Source: Pseudomonas sp. BGr12
GTDB taxonomy: Bacteria > Pseudomonadota > Gammaproteobacteria > Pseudomonadales > Pseudomonadaceae
Assembly: GCF_030272895.1 (NCBI RefSeq)
Contig: NZ_JALRNF010000006.1
Span: 1 to 64,000, forward strand
DNA length: 64,000 nucleotides
Reading direction: 5' to 3'
Shown here: positions 42,899-53,153 of the stretch, one piece after another
How the letters are laid out: every line of letters starts with the position of its first letter
Numbering within the stretch: position 1 is the stretch's first letter
Made by a program: the position numbers and the translations under genes
Notes under the pieces: model-generated
Seen by the model: the letters and a program-made list of their open reading frames with translations, nothing else
What the model was told of the DNA's origin: nothing
The model's database searches: none

Positions 42899-43549
42899 AT
42901 GCAGGCGGAGTTCTGGCACAAGCGCTGGGCGGACAACCAGATCGGATTTCATCAGGGGCAGGTCAATGCCTACCTGCAACGACACTGGCCGTTGTTGAAT
43001 CTGCCGGCGGCGAGCAAGGTGCTGGTGCCTTTGTGCGGCAAGAGCCTGGACCTGGTCTGGCTGGCTGCGCAGGGGCACCAGGTGCTTGGCGTGGAGCTTT
43101 CCCAGCTTGCCGTCGAGCAGTTTTTCGCCGAGCAAGGGTTGCAGCCACAGATCAGTGAGCGGGGTGCCTTCAAGGTCTATCGCCACGACAATCTGGAGCT
43201 ATTGTGCGGCGACTTCTTTGCCCTGGGCCGTGAGGAGATCGGCGACTGCGCCGGGCTGTACGATCGCGCCGCCGTGATCGCCTTGCCGCCGGCCATGCGC
43301 GAGCGCTATGCCGCGCATCTGACTGGCAGCCTGCCCCAGGGCTGCAGAGGCCTGATGATCACCCTGGACTATGACCAGCAACGGCTGGACGGGCCGCCTT
43401 TCTCGGTGCCCGATCAGGAAGTGCGACAACTGTTCGCAGCCTGGCAGCCAGAGGCGCTGGAGGCATGGGATGTGATCGAAGACAGTCCGAAGTTCCTTCA
43501 GGCGGGGGTGACGAGTTTGTACGAGCGGGTGTATCGCCTGCAGCGCTGA
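42899..43549 (+). CDS. tpm: Thiopurine S-methyltransferase
   Basis: The 216-residue AdoMet methyltransferase has the bacterial TPMT signature: [16 protein letters not shown] at the N-terminus and the AdoMet-binding [16 protein letters not shown] near residue 45, with [11 protein letters not shown] near 120. Pseudomonas Tpm methylates selenium and tellurium oxyanions as well as thiopurines, giving volatile methylated products. CGAGG lies before the ATG. A terminator after the stop is shared with htpX. Confidence 0.94.
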   Translation: MQAEFWHKRWADNQIGFHQGQVNAYLQRHWPLLNLPAASKVLVPLCGKSLDLVWLAAQGHQVLGVELSQLAVEQFFAEQGLQPQISERGAFKVYRHDNLELLCGDFFALGREEIGDCAGLYDRAAVIALPPAMRERYAAHLTGSLPQGCRGLMITLDYDQQRLDGPPFSVPDQEVRQLFAAWQPEALEAWDVIEDSPKFLQAGVTSLYERVYRLQR

Positions 43550-43551
43550 TG

Positions 43552-43580
43552 AAAAAAGGGCGACCGAAGTCGCCCTTTTT
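43552..43580. terminator. Bidirectional terminator between tpm and htpX
   Basis: AAAAAGGGCGAC-CGAA-GTCGCCCTTTTT: a perfect hairpin with an A-run on one side and a T-run on the other, centred in the 45-base gap between convergent genes. Confidence 0.93.
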
Positions 43581-43594
43581 CATTGCTGTGTCGA

Positions 43595-44482
43595 TCAGCC
43601 GCGACGGCGCAGGGCCTCGATGCGATCTTCCAGTGGCGGGTGGCTCATCAGCAGGCCGGCCAGACCTTGCTTGAGGCCGCCGTTGATGCCGAAGGCGTTC
43701 AGGGTGTCGGGCATGTGCACCGGCACGCCTTGCTCCGAGCGCAGGCGCTGCAGGGCGCCGATCATCGCATTGGTGCCGGCCAGGCGGGCACCGGCTTCGT
43801 CGGCGCGGTATTCGCGTTTGCGCGAGAACCACATGACGATGATGCTGGCGAGGATGCCCAGGACCAGTTCGGCGACGATGGTCGCGATGTAGTAGGCGAT
43901 GCCCTGGCCTTCTTCGTTCTTGAAGATCACCTTGTCGACGAAGTTGCCGATGATGCGGGCGAAGAACATCACGAAGGTGTTCACCACGCCCTGCACCAGC
44001 GCCAGGGTGACCATGTCGCCGTTGGCGACGTGGCCGATCTCGTGGGCCAGCACGGCACGTACTTCATCGGGCGAGAAGCGCTCCAGCAGGCCCTGGCTGA
44101 CGGCGACCAGGGCGTCGTTGCGGTTCCAGCCGGTGGCGAAGGCGTTGGCCTCGTACGCCGGGAAGATGCCCACTTCCGGCATCTTGATGCCGGCTTCGCG
44201 GGACAGCTCCTCGACGGTCTGCAACAGCCATTGCTCGTGGCGGGTGCGCGGCTGGCTGATGATCTGGGTGCCGGTGCTCATCTTCGCCATCCACTTGGAG
44301 ATGAACAGCGAGATCAGCGAGCCGGCAAAGCCGAACACGGCGCAGAAAATCAGCAGCTGGTCGAGCTTGAGGTCAACCCCGTTTGCCGCCATGAACCCAT
44401 TGAAGCCGAACAGGCTCAGGGTAATGCTGGCAATCAGCACGACCGCAAGGTTGGTGGCTACAAACAGTAAGATGCGCATCAT
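43595..44482 (-). CDS. htpX: Membrane zinc protease HtpX
   Basis: This inner-membrane M48 metalloprotease (295 residues) degrades damaged membrane proteins together with FtsH. Two N-terminal spans (residues 4-26 and 42-60) precede the catalytic HEIGH motif (His147, Glu148, His151) and the third zinc ligand in [13 protein letters not shown] promoter with TTGAAT and TATATA boxes lies about 50 bases upstream. A shared terminator follows it. Confidence 0.96.
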   Translation of the reverse strand: MMRILLFVATNLAVVLIASITLSLFGFNGFMAANGVDLKLDQLLIFCAVFGFAGSLISLFISKWMAKMSTGTQIISQPRTRHEQWLLQTVEELSREAGIKMPEVGIFPAYEANAFATGWNRNDALVAVSQGLLERFSPDEVRAVLAHEIGHVANGDMVTLALVQGVVNTFVMFFARIIGNFVDKVIFKNEEGQGIAYYIATIVAELVLGILASIIVMWFSRKREYRADEAGARLAGTNAMIGALQRLRSEQGVPVHMPDTLNAFGINGGLKQGLAGLLMSHPPLEDRIEALRRRG

Positions 44483-44527
44483 GGTTGTTACGGTCTCCTG
44501 ACGGATAAAAATGTCACGTATGCGGGG

Positions 44528-44556
44528 TATATAAGGCGCGGGCCGTAGTGATTCAA
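44528..44556 (-). promoter_or_regulatory. Promoter of htpX
   Basis: On the minus strand TTGAAT, a 17-base spacer and TATATA sit 46 bases before the htpX start. It fits sigma-70; a sigma-32 -10 (CCCCAT-type) is not evident. Confidence 0.65.
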
Positions 44557-44659
44557 CCGGGCGACTATTTCAAACTGTGTACTTCTATGTATTACAGACG
44601 AAATCCGTCATCCCGCACGCCAGAGCGTCGAGGCTTACAAGAGGTGGGGGATTGATCTG

Positions 44660-44692
44660 AAAGGCCTGCGCTGAAGGGGCGCAGGCTTTTCC
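44660..44692 (-). terminator. Terminator after alaA
   Basis: Stem GCCTGCGC/GCGCAGGC with a short loop and a TTTC tail on the minus strand, 15 bases past the alaA stop. The T-run is short, so strength is uncertain. Confidence 0.7.
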
Positions 44693-44706
44693 AGGATGCC
44701 TGTAGG

Positions 44707-45918
44707 TTACTGCTGATAAGTCTTCAGGAAGTTTCCGATACGGCCGATGGCCTGTTCCAGGTCATCGACCCGCGGCAGGGTGACCACGCGGAAGTGATCC
44801 GGCCACGGCCAGTTGAAGGCCGTGCCCTGGACGATCAACAGTTTTTCCGAGAGCAGCAGGTCGAGGACGAACTTCTCGTCGTTGTGGATCGGGCAGACTT
44901 TCGGGTCGATCCGCGGGAAGGCGTAGAGCGCGCCCATCGGCTTGACGCAGCTGACGCCAGGAATGTCGTTGAGCAGTTCCCAGGTGCGGTTGCGCTGCTC
45001 CAGCAGGCGGCCTGGCGGCAGGACCAGGTCGTTGATGCTCTGGTAGCCGCCCAGGGCAGTCTGGATCGCATGCTGGCTCGGCACGTTGGCGCACAGGCGC
45101 ATGTTGGCCAGCATGTCGATGCCTTCGATGTAGCTCTGGGCGTGCTGCTTGGGCCCGGAGATGGCCAGCCAGCCGGAGCGGAAGCCCGCCACCCGGTAGG
45201 ACTTGGACAGGCCGTTGAAGGTCAGGCAGAGCAGGTCCGGGGCCAGCGAGGCGGTGCTGATGTGCACGGCTTCATCGTAGAGGATCTTGTCGTAGATCTC
45301 GTCGGAGAACACCACCAGGTTGTGCTGGCGGGCCAGCTCCAGCATGCCCAGCAGCAGCTCGCGCGAGTACACCGCACCGGTCGGGTTGTTCGGGTTGATG
45401 ATCACCAGGGCCTTGGTGTTGGAGGTGATCTTGGCCTTGATGTCGTCCAGGTCAGGGAACCAGTCGGCCTGCTCGTCGCACAGGTAGTGCACCGGGTTGC
45501 CGCCGGCCAGGCTCACGGCGGCGGTCCACAGCGGGTAGTCAGGGGCCGGGATCAGCACTTCGTCGCCGTTGTTGAGCAGCGCCTGCATCGACATCACGAT
45601 CAGCTCGGAAACGCCGTTGCCCAGGTAGATGTCCTCGATGCCGACACCTTCGACCTGCTTTTGCTGGTAGTACTGCATCACCGCCTTGCGCGCGCTGAAC
45701 AGGCCCTTGGAGTCGCTGTAGCCCTGGGCGGTCGGCAGGTTGCGGATCACATCCTGGAGGATTTCATCCGGCGCTTCGAAACCAAAGGGCGCCGGGTTGC
45801 CGATGTTCAGCTTGAGGATGCGGTGGCCTTCCTCTTCCAGGCGCTTGGCGTGCTTGAGCACCGGGCCGCGAATGTCGTAGCAGACATTGGCGAGCTTGTT
45901 CGATTTGCTGACCTGCAT
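44707..45918 (-). CDS. alaA: Glutamate-pyruvate aminotransferase AlaA
   Basis: This PLP-dependent class I aminotransferase (403 residues) makes alanine from pyruvate and glutamate. The start MQVSKSNKLANVCYDIRGPV is characteristic of AlaA. The NPNNPTGAVY segment and the PLP Lys in NGLSKSYRVAGFRSGW near residue 239 are conserved. The ATG at 45918 was taken; a longer frame upstream to 46125 runs into the msrB promoter and lacks homologous sequence. It is divergent from msrB. Confidence 0.93.
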   Translation of the reverse strand: MQVSKSNKLANVCYDIRGPVLKHAKRLEEEGHRILKLNIGNPAPFGFEAPDEILQDVIRNLPTAQGYSDSKGLFSARKAVMQYYQQKQVEGVGIEDIYLGNGVSELIVMSMQALLNNGDEVLIPAPDYPLWTAAVSLAGGNPVHYLCDEQADWFPDLDDIKAKITSNTKALVIINPNNPTGAVYSRELLLGMLELARQHNLVVFSDEIYDKILYDEAVHISTASLAPDLLCLTFNGLSKSYRVAGFRSGWLAISGPKQHAQSYIEGIDMLANMRLCANVPSQHAIQTALGGYQSINDLVLPPGRLLEQRNRTWELLNDIPGVSCVKPMGALYAFPRIDPKVCPIHNDEKFVLDLLLSEKLLIVQGTAFNWPWPDHFRVVTLPRVDDLEQAIGRIGNFLKTYQQ

Positions 45919-46085
45919 GATGTGATCCCGATTAGAAAAGATCGCCGCGCACTGCGCTGTGAAATCGTTTGAAATGCGTGTAACGCGGGTGCCAGACTGA
46001 TGTCTGATGAGGCGCAATAATATACGTGCCGCCCGCGCTGTGGAAAAGACACCGTGCGGGGTTTTTAGTCTGCCGAGGCCTGCAT

Positions 46086-46478
46086 ATGGATAAGATCGAG
46101 AAAACCCTGGAAGAATGGCGCGCAATGCTCGACCCCGAGCAGTACCAGGTCTGTCGCCTCAAGGGCACCGAACGACCGTTCAGCGGCAAGTACAACGCCA
46201 CCCGGACCGACGGCGTCTACCACTGCATCTGCTGCAATGCGCCGTTGTTCGACTCGAAGGCCAAGTTCGACTCCGGCTGCGGCTGGCCCAGCTTCTATGA
46301 GCCGATCGAGGACAGCGCGATGATCGAGATTCGCGACACCTCCCACGGCATGATCCGCACCGAAGTGACCTGCGCGCACTGTGACGCCCACCTGGGCCAT
46401 GTATTTCCCGACGGTCCGCCGCCGACCGGGCTACGCTACTGCATCAACTCGGTCTGCTTGGACCTGGTTCCACGCTGA
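46086..46478 (+). CDS. msrB: Peptide methionine-(R)-S-oxide reductase MsrB
   Basis: The 130-residue enzyme reduces the R-epimer of methionine sulfoxide in proteins. Two zinc-binding CxxC pairs are in HCICCNAPL and [11 protein letters not shown], and the catalytic Cys in [13 protein letters not shown]. Position and length fit a stand-alone cytosolic MsrB. It is followed by a glutathione peroxidase gene after 17 bases, clearly an operon for oxidative repair. Confidence 0.96.
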   Translation: MDKIEKTLEEWRAMLDPEQYQVCRLKGTERPFSGKYNATRTDGVYHCICCNAPLFDSKAKFDSGCGWPSFYEPIEDSAMIEIRDTSHGMIRTEVTCAHCDAHLGHVFPDGPPPTGLRYCINSVCLDLVPR

Positions 46479-46495
46479 CAGAGGAGTGACACGTC

Positions 46496-46973
46496 ATGGC
46501 CGACTCGCTGCTGAACATTCCCTGCGTCACCCTGGGCGGTGAGCAGAAGGTCCTGGGCGATTTCCAGGGCAAGGCGCTGCTGGTGGTCAACACGGCCAGC
46601 CAGTGTGGTTTTACTCCGCAGTACAAGGGGCTTGAACAGCTCTGGCAGCGATACCGGGGCCAGGGCCTGGTGGTGCTGGGGTTTCCCTGCAACCAGTTCG
46701 GCAAGCAGGAGCCGGGGGATGCCCGGGAAATCGCCCAGTTCTGCGAGACCAATTTCGGCGTCAGCTTTCCGCTGTTTCGCAAGATCGAGGTCAATGGCGC
46801 CGGTGCCCACCCGCTGTTCGTCGAGTTGAAAAAACGTGCGCCGGGGCTGCTGGGCTCCCAGGGGATCAAATGGAACTTCACCAAGTTCCTGTTCGATCCG
46901 GCCAGTGGCAAGGTCACCCGCTATTCGCCGAGCACCAAGCCGGCGGCGCTGGTCGATTCGATCGAGAAGCTGC

Positions 46974-46981
<8 letters not shown>
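46496..46981 (+). CDS. Glutathione peroxidase family protein
   Basis: This protein of 161 residues has the GPx thioredoxin-like fold: VVNTASQCGFTPQYKGLE with the peroxidatic Cys37 in place of selenocysteine, GFPCNQFGKQEPG with the resolving or second Cys, and WNFTKFLFD with the catalytic Trp-Asn. Bacterial homologues use thioredoxin or glutathione to reduce hydroperoxides. It follows msrB in an operon, and its end overlaps the convergent histidine-kinase gene by 8 bases. Confidence 0.94.
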
Positions 46982-49292
<2,311 letters not shown>

Positions 49293-49414
49293 GAGTCCCG
49301 AGCCAGTTTCACGTTCCGTGCGCTGCGAAGCATAGCCGATCAGTCCCGGCTGCTGGCACGCCCTGTCACACATTCAGCAGTGCCGTTGTCCTTGAAACCG
49401 TCTGAGGAAGCCTT

Positions 49415-50305
49415 GTGGACTCTCGTTTGAATGCATTCCTGGAGCGTGCCGAAACCGTGCTCGCCCGTCTTGAACCCCTGTTGCCGGCACTGCGCCCGGA
49501 GATCGACTGGAACCACTGCCTGGCTGCGCGCTGGCAGCGTGATGGCCGCAGCGGTTATCTGCTGCCGCTTGAGGTCAGCCTGGACATGCGTCTGTCCGAC
49601 CTGATCGGGGTCGACTTGCAGCGTGATCAGTTGGGGCGCAACACTCGCCAGTTCCTCGACGGCATGCCGGCCAACCACGCGCTGCTGTGGGGCTCGCGCG
49701 GCACTGGCAAGTCGTCGCTGGTCCGCGCCTTGCTGGCCGAACACGCCCAGGCGGGCCTGCGCCTGATCGAGATCGAGCGCGATCACCTGGCCGACCTGCC
49801 ACGGGTGGTTGAGCAACTGAGCAAGCTGCCCCAGCGTTTCGTGCTGTTTTGTGACGACCTGTCGTTCGAAGCCGGGGAGGGCGATTACCGGGTGCTCAAG
49901 AGCGTGCTCGACGGCTCCCTCGAGCAGGCACCGGACAATGTATTGTTGTACGCCACCTCGAACCGTCGGCACCTGGTGCCGGAAAAACAGAGCGACAACG
50001 AAAACTGGAAGATGGTCGACGGCGAGCTGCACCCCAACGAGGCGGTGGAAGACAAGATTGCCCTGTCCGACCGCTTCGGCCTGTGGCTGTCGTTCTACCC
50101 GTTCACCCAGGAACACTTTCTCGATGTTGTCGAGCACTGGATCAGTGAACTGGCCAAGGGGCCGGGGCTGGTCTGGCAGCGCGACGAAACCCTGGAAAAA
50201 GCCGCTGTGCGCTGGGCAACCGGCCGCGGCAACCGTAATGGCCGTTGTGCCTATCAGTTCGCCCGGTACTGGGTAGGACTGCAACTGTTGGAGCAAAAAC
50301 GATGA
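49415..50305 (+). CDS. DUF815 AAA+-type ATPase
   Basis: The 296-residue cytosolic protein has the DUF815 ATPase domain. Walker A is LLWGSRGTGKSSLVRAL near residue 90, and the Walker B region is RFVLFCDDLSFEAGE near 145. The later segments VLLYATSNRRHLVPE and LSDRFGLWLSFYPF are typical of DUF815. Its exact role is unknown; family members occur widely in proteobacteria. The start is GTG at 49415 with GAGGAAG ahead. Its stop overlaps the next start (ATGA), giving a two-gene unit with a Met-sulfoxide reductase. Confidence 0.9.
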   Translation: MDSRLNAFLERAETVLARLEPLLPALRPEIDWNHCLAARWQRDGRSGYLLPLEVSLDMRLSDLIGVDLQRDQLGRNTRQFLDGMPANHALLWGSRGTGKSSLVRALLAEHAQAGLRLIEIERDHLADLPRVVEQLSKLPQRFVLFCDDLSFEAGEGDYRVLKSVLDGSLEQAPDNVLLYATSNRRHLVPEKQSDNENWKMVDGELHPNEAVEDKIALSDRFGLWLSFYPFTQEHFLDVVEHWISELAKGPGLVWQRDETLEKAAVRWATGRGNRNGRCAYQFARYWVGLQLLEQKR

Positions 50306-50784
50306 TCGACCTCAATGCTGCCGGCGCGGGCCTGGAAGGCTACGGCCTGCTCGCGGCGCAGCTGGAAGCCCTGTTCGCCGACGAACGCGACTTCATTGCC
50401 AATGCCGCGCAGTTCTCGGCCTTTCTGTACAGCCAGGTCGAGGACCTGAACTGGGCGGGGTTCTACCTCAATCGCAATGAAGAGCTGGTGCTGGGGCCTT
50501 TCCAGGGCCAGGTGGCTTGCGTGCGCATTCCATTCGGTCGCGGCGTGTGCGGTGCCGCTGCAGCCAGTCGCCAGACCCAGCGGGTCGAAGACGTGCATGC
50601 CTTTCCCGGGCATATCGCCTGCGACAGTGCGTCGAACAGCGAGCTGGTGATTCCGTTGGTCAAGGACGGGCGCTTGATTGGCGTGCTGGACCTGGACAGT
50701 CCGAAACTGGCGCGTTTCAGTGAGGCGGATCAGGCGGGGCTTGAGCGTCTGGCACAGATTTTCCTGCGCCTGACCGATTGCTGA
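50302..50784 (+). CDS. msrC: Free methionine-(R)-sulfoxide reductase (GAF domain, MsrC/fRMsr)
   Basis: The 160-residue GAF-domain enzyme reduces free methionine-(R)-sulfoxide. The three conserved cysteines are Cys73, Cys83 and Cys107, with the same spacing (10 and 24) as Cys84, Cys94 and Cys118 in E. coli. They lie in VACVRIPFGRGVCG and GHIACDSASNSE. It overlaps the preceding DUF815 gene. Together with msrB nearby it gives reduction of both free and protein-bound R-sulfoxide. Confidence 0.93.
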   Translation: MIDLNAAGAGLEGYGLLAAQLEALFADERDFIANAAQFSAFLYSQVEDLNWAGFYLNRNEELVLGPFQGQVACVRIPFGRGVCGAAAASRQTQRVEDVHAFPGHIACDSASNSELVIPLVKDGRLIGVLDLDSPKLARFSEADQAGLERLAQIFLRLTDC

Positions 50785-50797
50785 CGACCGCTATGCG

Positions 50798-50876
50798 GTC
50801 GATCGCAGGCTTCGCCAGCTCCCACCAGGTTGTAGGAGCAACTGTCTTTGTGGGGGCTGGCGAAGCCTGCGATGGG
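50798..50876. repeat. Inverted repeat of a second REP-like family
   Basis: ATCGCAGGCTTCGCCAGCTC and GGGGCTGGCGAAGCCTGCGA face each other across about 30 bases between convergent genes. The core differs from that of the main REP family in this window. Confidence 0.85.
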
Positions 50877-50881
50877 GGTTA

Positions 50882-51649
50882 TCAGTCGTAGATGACTTTC
50901 TTCTTCCAGTCTTCGCTGGTGTCGGTCTTCAGGCCTTCGGTCAGCTCGTTGACCTCATCCTCGGCCGGCTCCAGCTGGCTCAATACCTGGGCATTGGCCC
51001 GGGCCAGCAGTTTTTCCATGTATTCGAGCTGTTCACGGTAGAGCGCAGGGTCCTGCTGCTTGCGCAGGTACTGGACGCCGCGTTCGAACGCCAGGCGGGC
51101 ATGGCCGGGCTGGCTCTGTTGCAGCGCCTGTTGCCCCTGGTTGTTGAAGAACTCGATATGCAGCAGTACCAGGATGTGGCGAATCTCCTTGATCCAGTGC
51201 TTGGCCTCGGTGGTCGGCAGGAAGCCTTCCTGGGCGGCGCGGGTGATCTGGTTGTGCATGCCTTCGAGCAGAAAACGCACATCCTTGGCCCGGGCCTCGG
51301 TCTGGATCGGGGAGGGCGGGTTGTTGACCGGCAGCGACTCACCCTGGGCGATCAGGCCTTCGAGTTCGGCGATGCGTGCACGGATCTCGCGGCTGTTCTT
51401 GTCCAGGGCCAACTGGCGCTGGTTGAGGTTCAGTTCGAGGCGGGTCAGCAGCAGCTTGAGGGCCGGGGTCATCAACTGGCCGGGGAAGGTTTCGGTGATC
51501 TCACCACAGCGGCGCAAACGGTCGGCCAGCTCGATCTTGAGTCGGGCGCGCTCGAGCTTGTTGTTCTCGACCACATTGTTGAGGTAGCCGATCACGATCA
51601 ATAGTGCGATCCCCGCCACGATAAGCAGGGTGATCATTAGTGGTGTCAC
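50882..51649 (-). CDS. Membrane-anchored helical protein, unknown function
   Basis: The 255-residue protein has one N-terminal span (MITLLIVAGIALLIVIGYL), then a long mostly helical region rich in Arg, Leu and Gln with coiled-coil character (ERARLKIELADRLRRC and LNLNQRQLALDKNSREIRARIAEL), and a TPR-like helical stretch near residues 165-230. I do not recognise a named family. A GTG start (51649) has a TGAGGCG site; ATG at 51637 is possible. It is convergent with the fRMsr gene. Confidence 0.7.
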   Translation of the reverse strand: MTPLMITLLIVAGIALLIVIGYLNNVVENNKLERARLKIELADRLRRCGEITETFPGQLMTPALKLLLTRLELNLNQRQLALDKNSREIRARIAELEGLIAQGESLPVNNPPSPIQTEARAKDVRFLLEGMHNQITRAAQEGFLPTTEAKHWIKEIRHILVLLHIEFFNNQGQQALQQSQPGHARLAFERGVQYLRKQQDPALYREQLEYMEKLLARANAQVLSQLEPAEDEVNELTEGLKTDTSEDWKKKVIYD

Positions 51650-51985
51650 CGATAACGCCTCATACAGGATGATTTACCGTTCGAGTGTAGTGGCTAAGCA
51701 TTTGGGCGGATAGGGTTGTTTGGCGGTTCTCGGGGGCTCCCTGATAGCGTTTTGCTGGTAGCCTGCCGCAGGCACGCGGGTTTGAGCCAGGGCCGGGTGT
51801 CAGAAAATAAACGCCAAAGCCCAGGCGCGCATAACCGCGTACAGCATTGCAAAGCACCGGGAAGTCATTGATTTAAATAAATTTATACAGAGGGGTTGAC
51901 GACCTCTCAAAGCATCCCTAGAATGCGCGCCACTTGCAGCGTAAAGCACACAGCGAAACGCGGCAGGGAGTGAATGTTGTAGTGT
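51650..51985. other. Intergenic region before the tRNA cluster
   Basis: No gene is convincing here. The region holds an AT-rich patch (ATTTAAATAAATTTATAC near 51871) directly upstream of the tRNA promoter, which may act as an UP element. Confidence 0.55.
51896..51924 (+). promoter_or_regulatory. Sigma-70 promoter of the tRNA cluster
   Basis: TTGACG, a 17-base spacer and TAGAAT, followed by a GC-rich discriminator (GCGCGCC), 61 bases before the first tRNA-Glu. The AT-rich stretch just upstream resembles an UP element and the GC-rich discriminator suggests stringent control. Confidence 0.85.
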
Positions 51986-52061
51986 GTCCCCTTCGTCTAG
52001 TGGCCTAGGACACCGCCCTTTCACGGCGGTAACAGGGGTTCGAGTCCCCTAGGGGACGCCA
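51986..52061 (+). tRNA. tRNA-Glu (anticodon TTC), copy 1
   Basis: A 76-base cloverleaf with acceptor GTCCCCT/AGGGGAC, anticodon loop CTTTCAC (TTC), TpsiC loop GGTTCGAGTCC and an encoded CCA. First gene of a five-tRNA cluster. Confidence 0.97.
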
Positions 52062-52063
52062 AT

Positions 52064-52139
<76 letters not shown>

Positions 52140-52244
52140 GTTTACAAAGGCTTTGCTTAACGGCAGGGCTTGTTAAAGAATCCAGGGTCTTGCCTTAAGG
52201 TTTGATCCGGATAACTGAAGCATGTTTTACATGTTTCGGGCGTC

Positions 52245-52320
52245 GTCCCCTTCGTCTAGTGGCCTAGGACACCGCCCTTTCACGGCGGTAACAGGGGTTC
52301 GAGTCCCCTAGGGGACGCCA
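52245..52320 (+). tRNA. tRNA-Glu (anticodon TTC), copy 2
   Basis: Identical to copy 1 over 76 bases. The spacer to the preceding tRNA-Gly is unrelated to the other spacers. Confidence 0.97.
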
Positions 52321-52325
52321 TTTTT

Positions 52326-52401
<76 letters not shown>

Positions 52402-52495
52402 GATTTGGCGTCGCAGTACCCAAGGTACTGCATGCGTTGGAAAGAGGGTGTTTACACTTTCTTTCCTGCCGGTTAATCCGGTTGCTTCAAGATTT

Positions 52496-52571
<76 letters not shown>

Positions 52572-52579
52572 AATAAAGA

Positions 52580-52609
52580 AACGCCGTTCGATTGAACGGC
52601 GTTTTTTTT
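52580..52609 (+). terminator. Rho-independent terminator of the tRNA cluster
   Basis: Stem AACGCCGTTC/GAACGGCGTT with a four-base loop and eight T. Confidence 0.95.
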
Positions 52610-52673
52610 CGTCTCGATTTTTTCGCGCCTGTCAGGCGACAGGGCAGACGTGTGCCCTGCGCGCCTTCGCAGG

Positions 52674-53084
52674 TCAATGCTTGCTGTCGTCGTCCGACAG
52701 GCTCAACAGCTGCTTTTCCTGGTTCCAGTCAAACGGCTCATCGTTCTGCTCGGCCTCGTAGCGGCGCTCTTCCAGGGTCTGGTAGACCTGCAGCTCTTCG
52801 TCGGGCATGTAGTGCAGGCAGTCGCCGCCGAAGAACCACAGCAGGTCGCGTGGCACCAGGTGGGCGATCTGTGGGTAGCGCTGGATCACCTGGCACATCA
52901 GGTCCTGGCCCAGGTATTGGCTCTCCAGGGGATCGACGGGCAATTGCGCGCGCAGTTCATCGAATCGCTCCATGAACAAGGCATGGCTCTCTTCCGGGAC
53001 CTGCTCGGCTTCACCCAGGGCGACCAGGATACTGCGCAGGTGATCGAGCAGAAGGAGGTGATACTCCAGATGTGGGTTGGCCAT
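52674..53084 (-). CDS. PA2817-family protein
   Basis: This 136-residue acidic soluble protein matches, from memory, the PA2817-type hypothetical family located next to fadE in Pseudomonas. The N-terminal helix LEYHLLLLDHLRSIL is followed by FMERFDELRAQLP, a Trp-Phe-Gly-Gly-containing segment (LLWFFGGDCLHYMPD) and an acidic tail SLSDDDSKH. No catalytic motif is seen. An AGAGG site lies before the ATG. It follows fadE by 69 bases on the same strand. Confidence 0.83.
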   Translation of the reverse strand: MANPHLEYHLLLLDHLRSILVALGEAEQVPEESHALFMERFDELRAQLPVDPLESQYLGQDLMCQVIQRYPQIAHLVPRDLLWFFGGDCLHYMPDEELQVYQTLEERRYEAEQNDEPFDWNQEKQLLSLSDDDSKH

Positions 53085-53153
53085 GGGGCGATCCTCTTGA
53101 GCAAAAAAACGGGCGCGGGAGTATACGGCTCCCGGCGCCCTGTGTCCCGACCG

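Noticed and set aside
51660..51857. Possible small gene on the minus strand before the tRNA cluster
   Set aside because: No ribosome site, odd composition, and the region is AT-rich promoter DNA.
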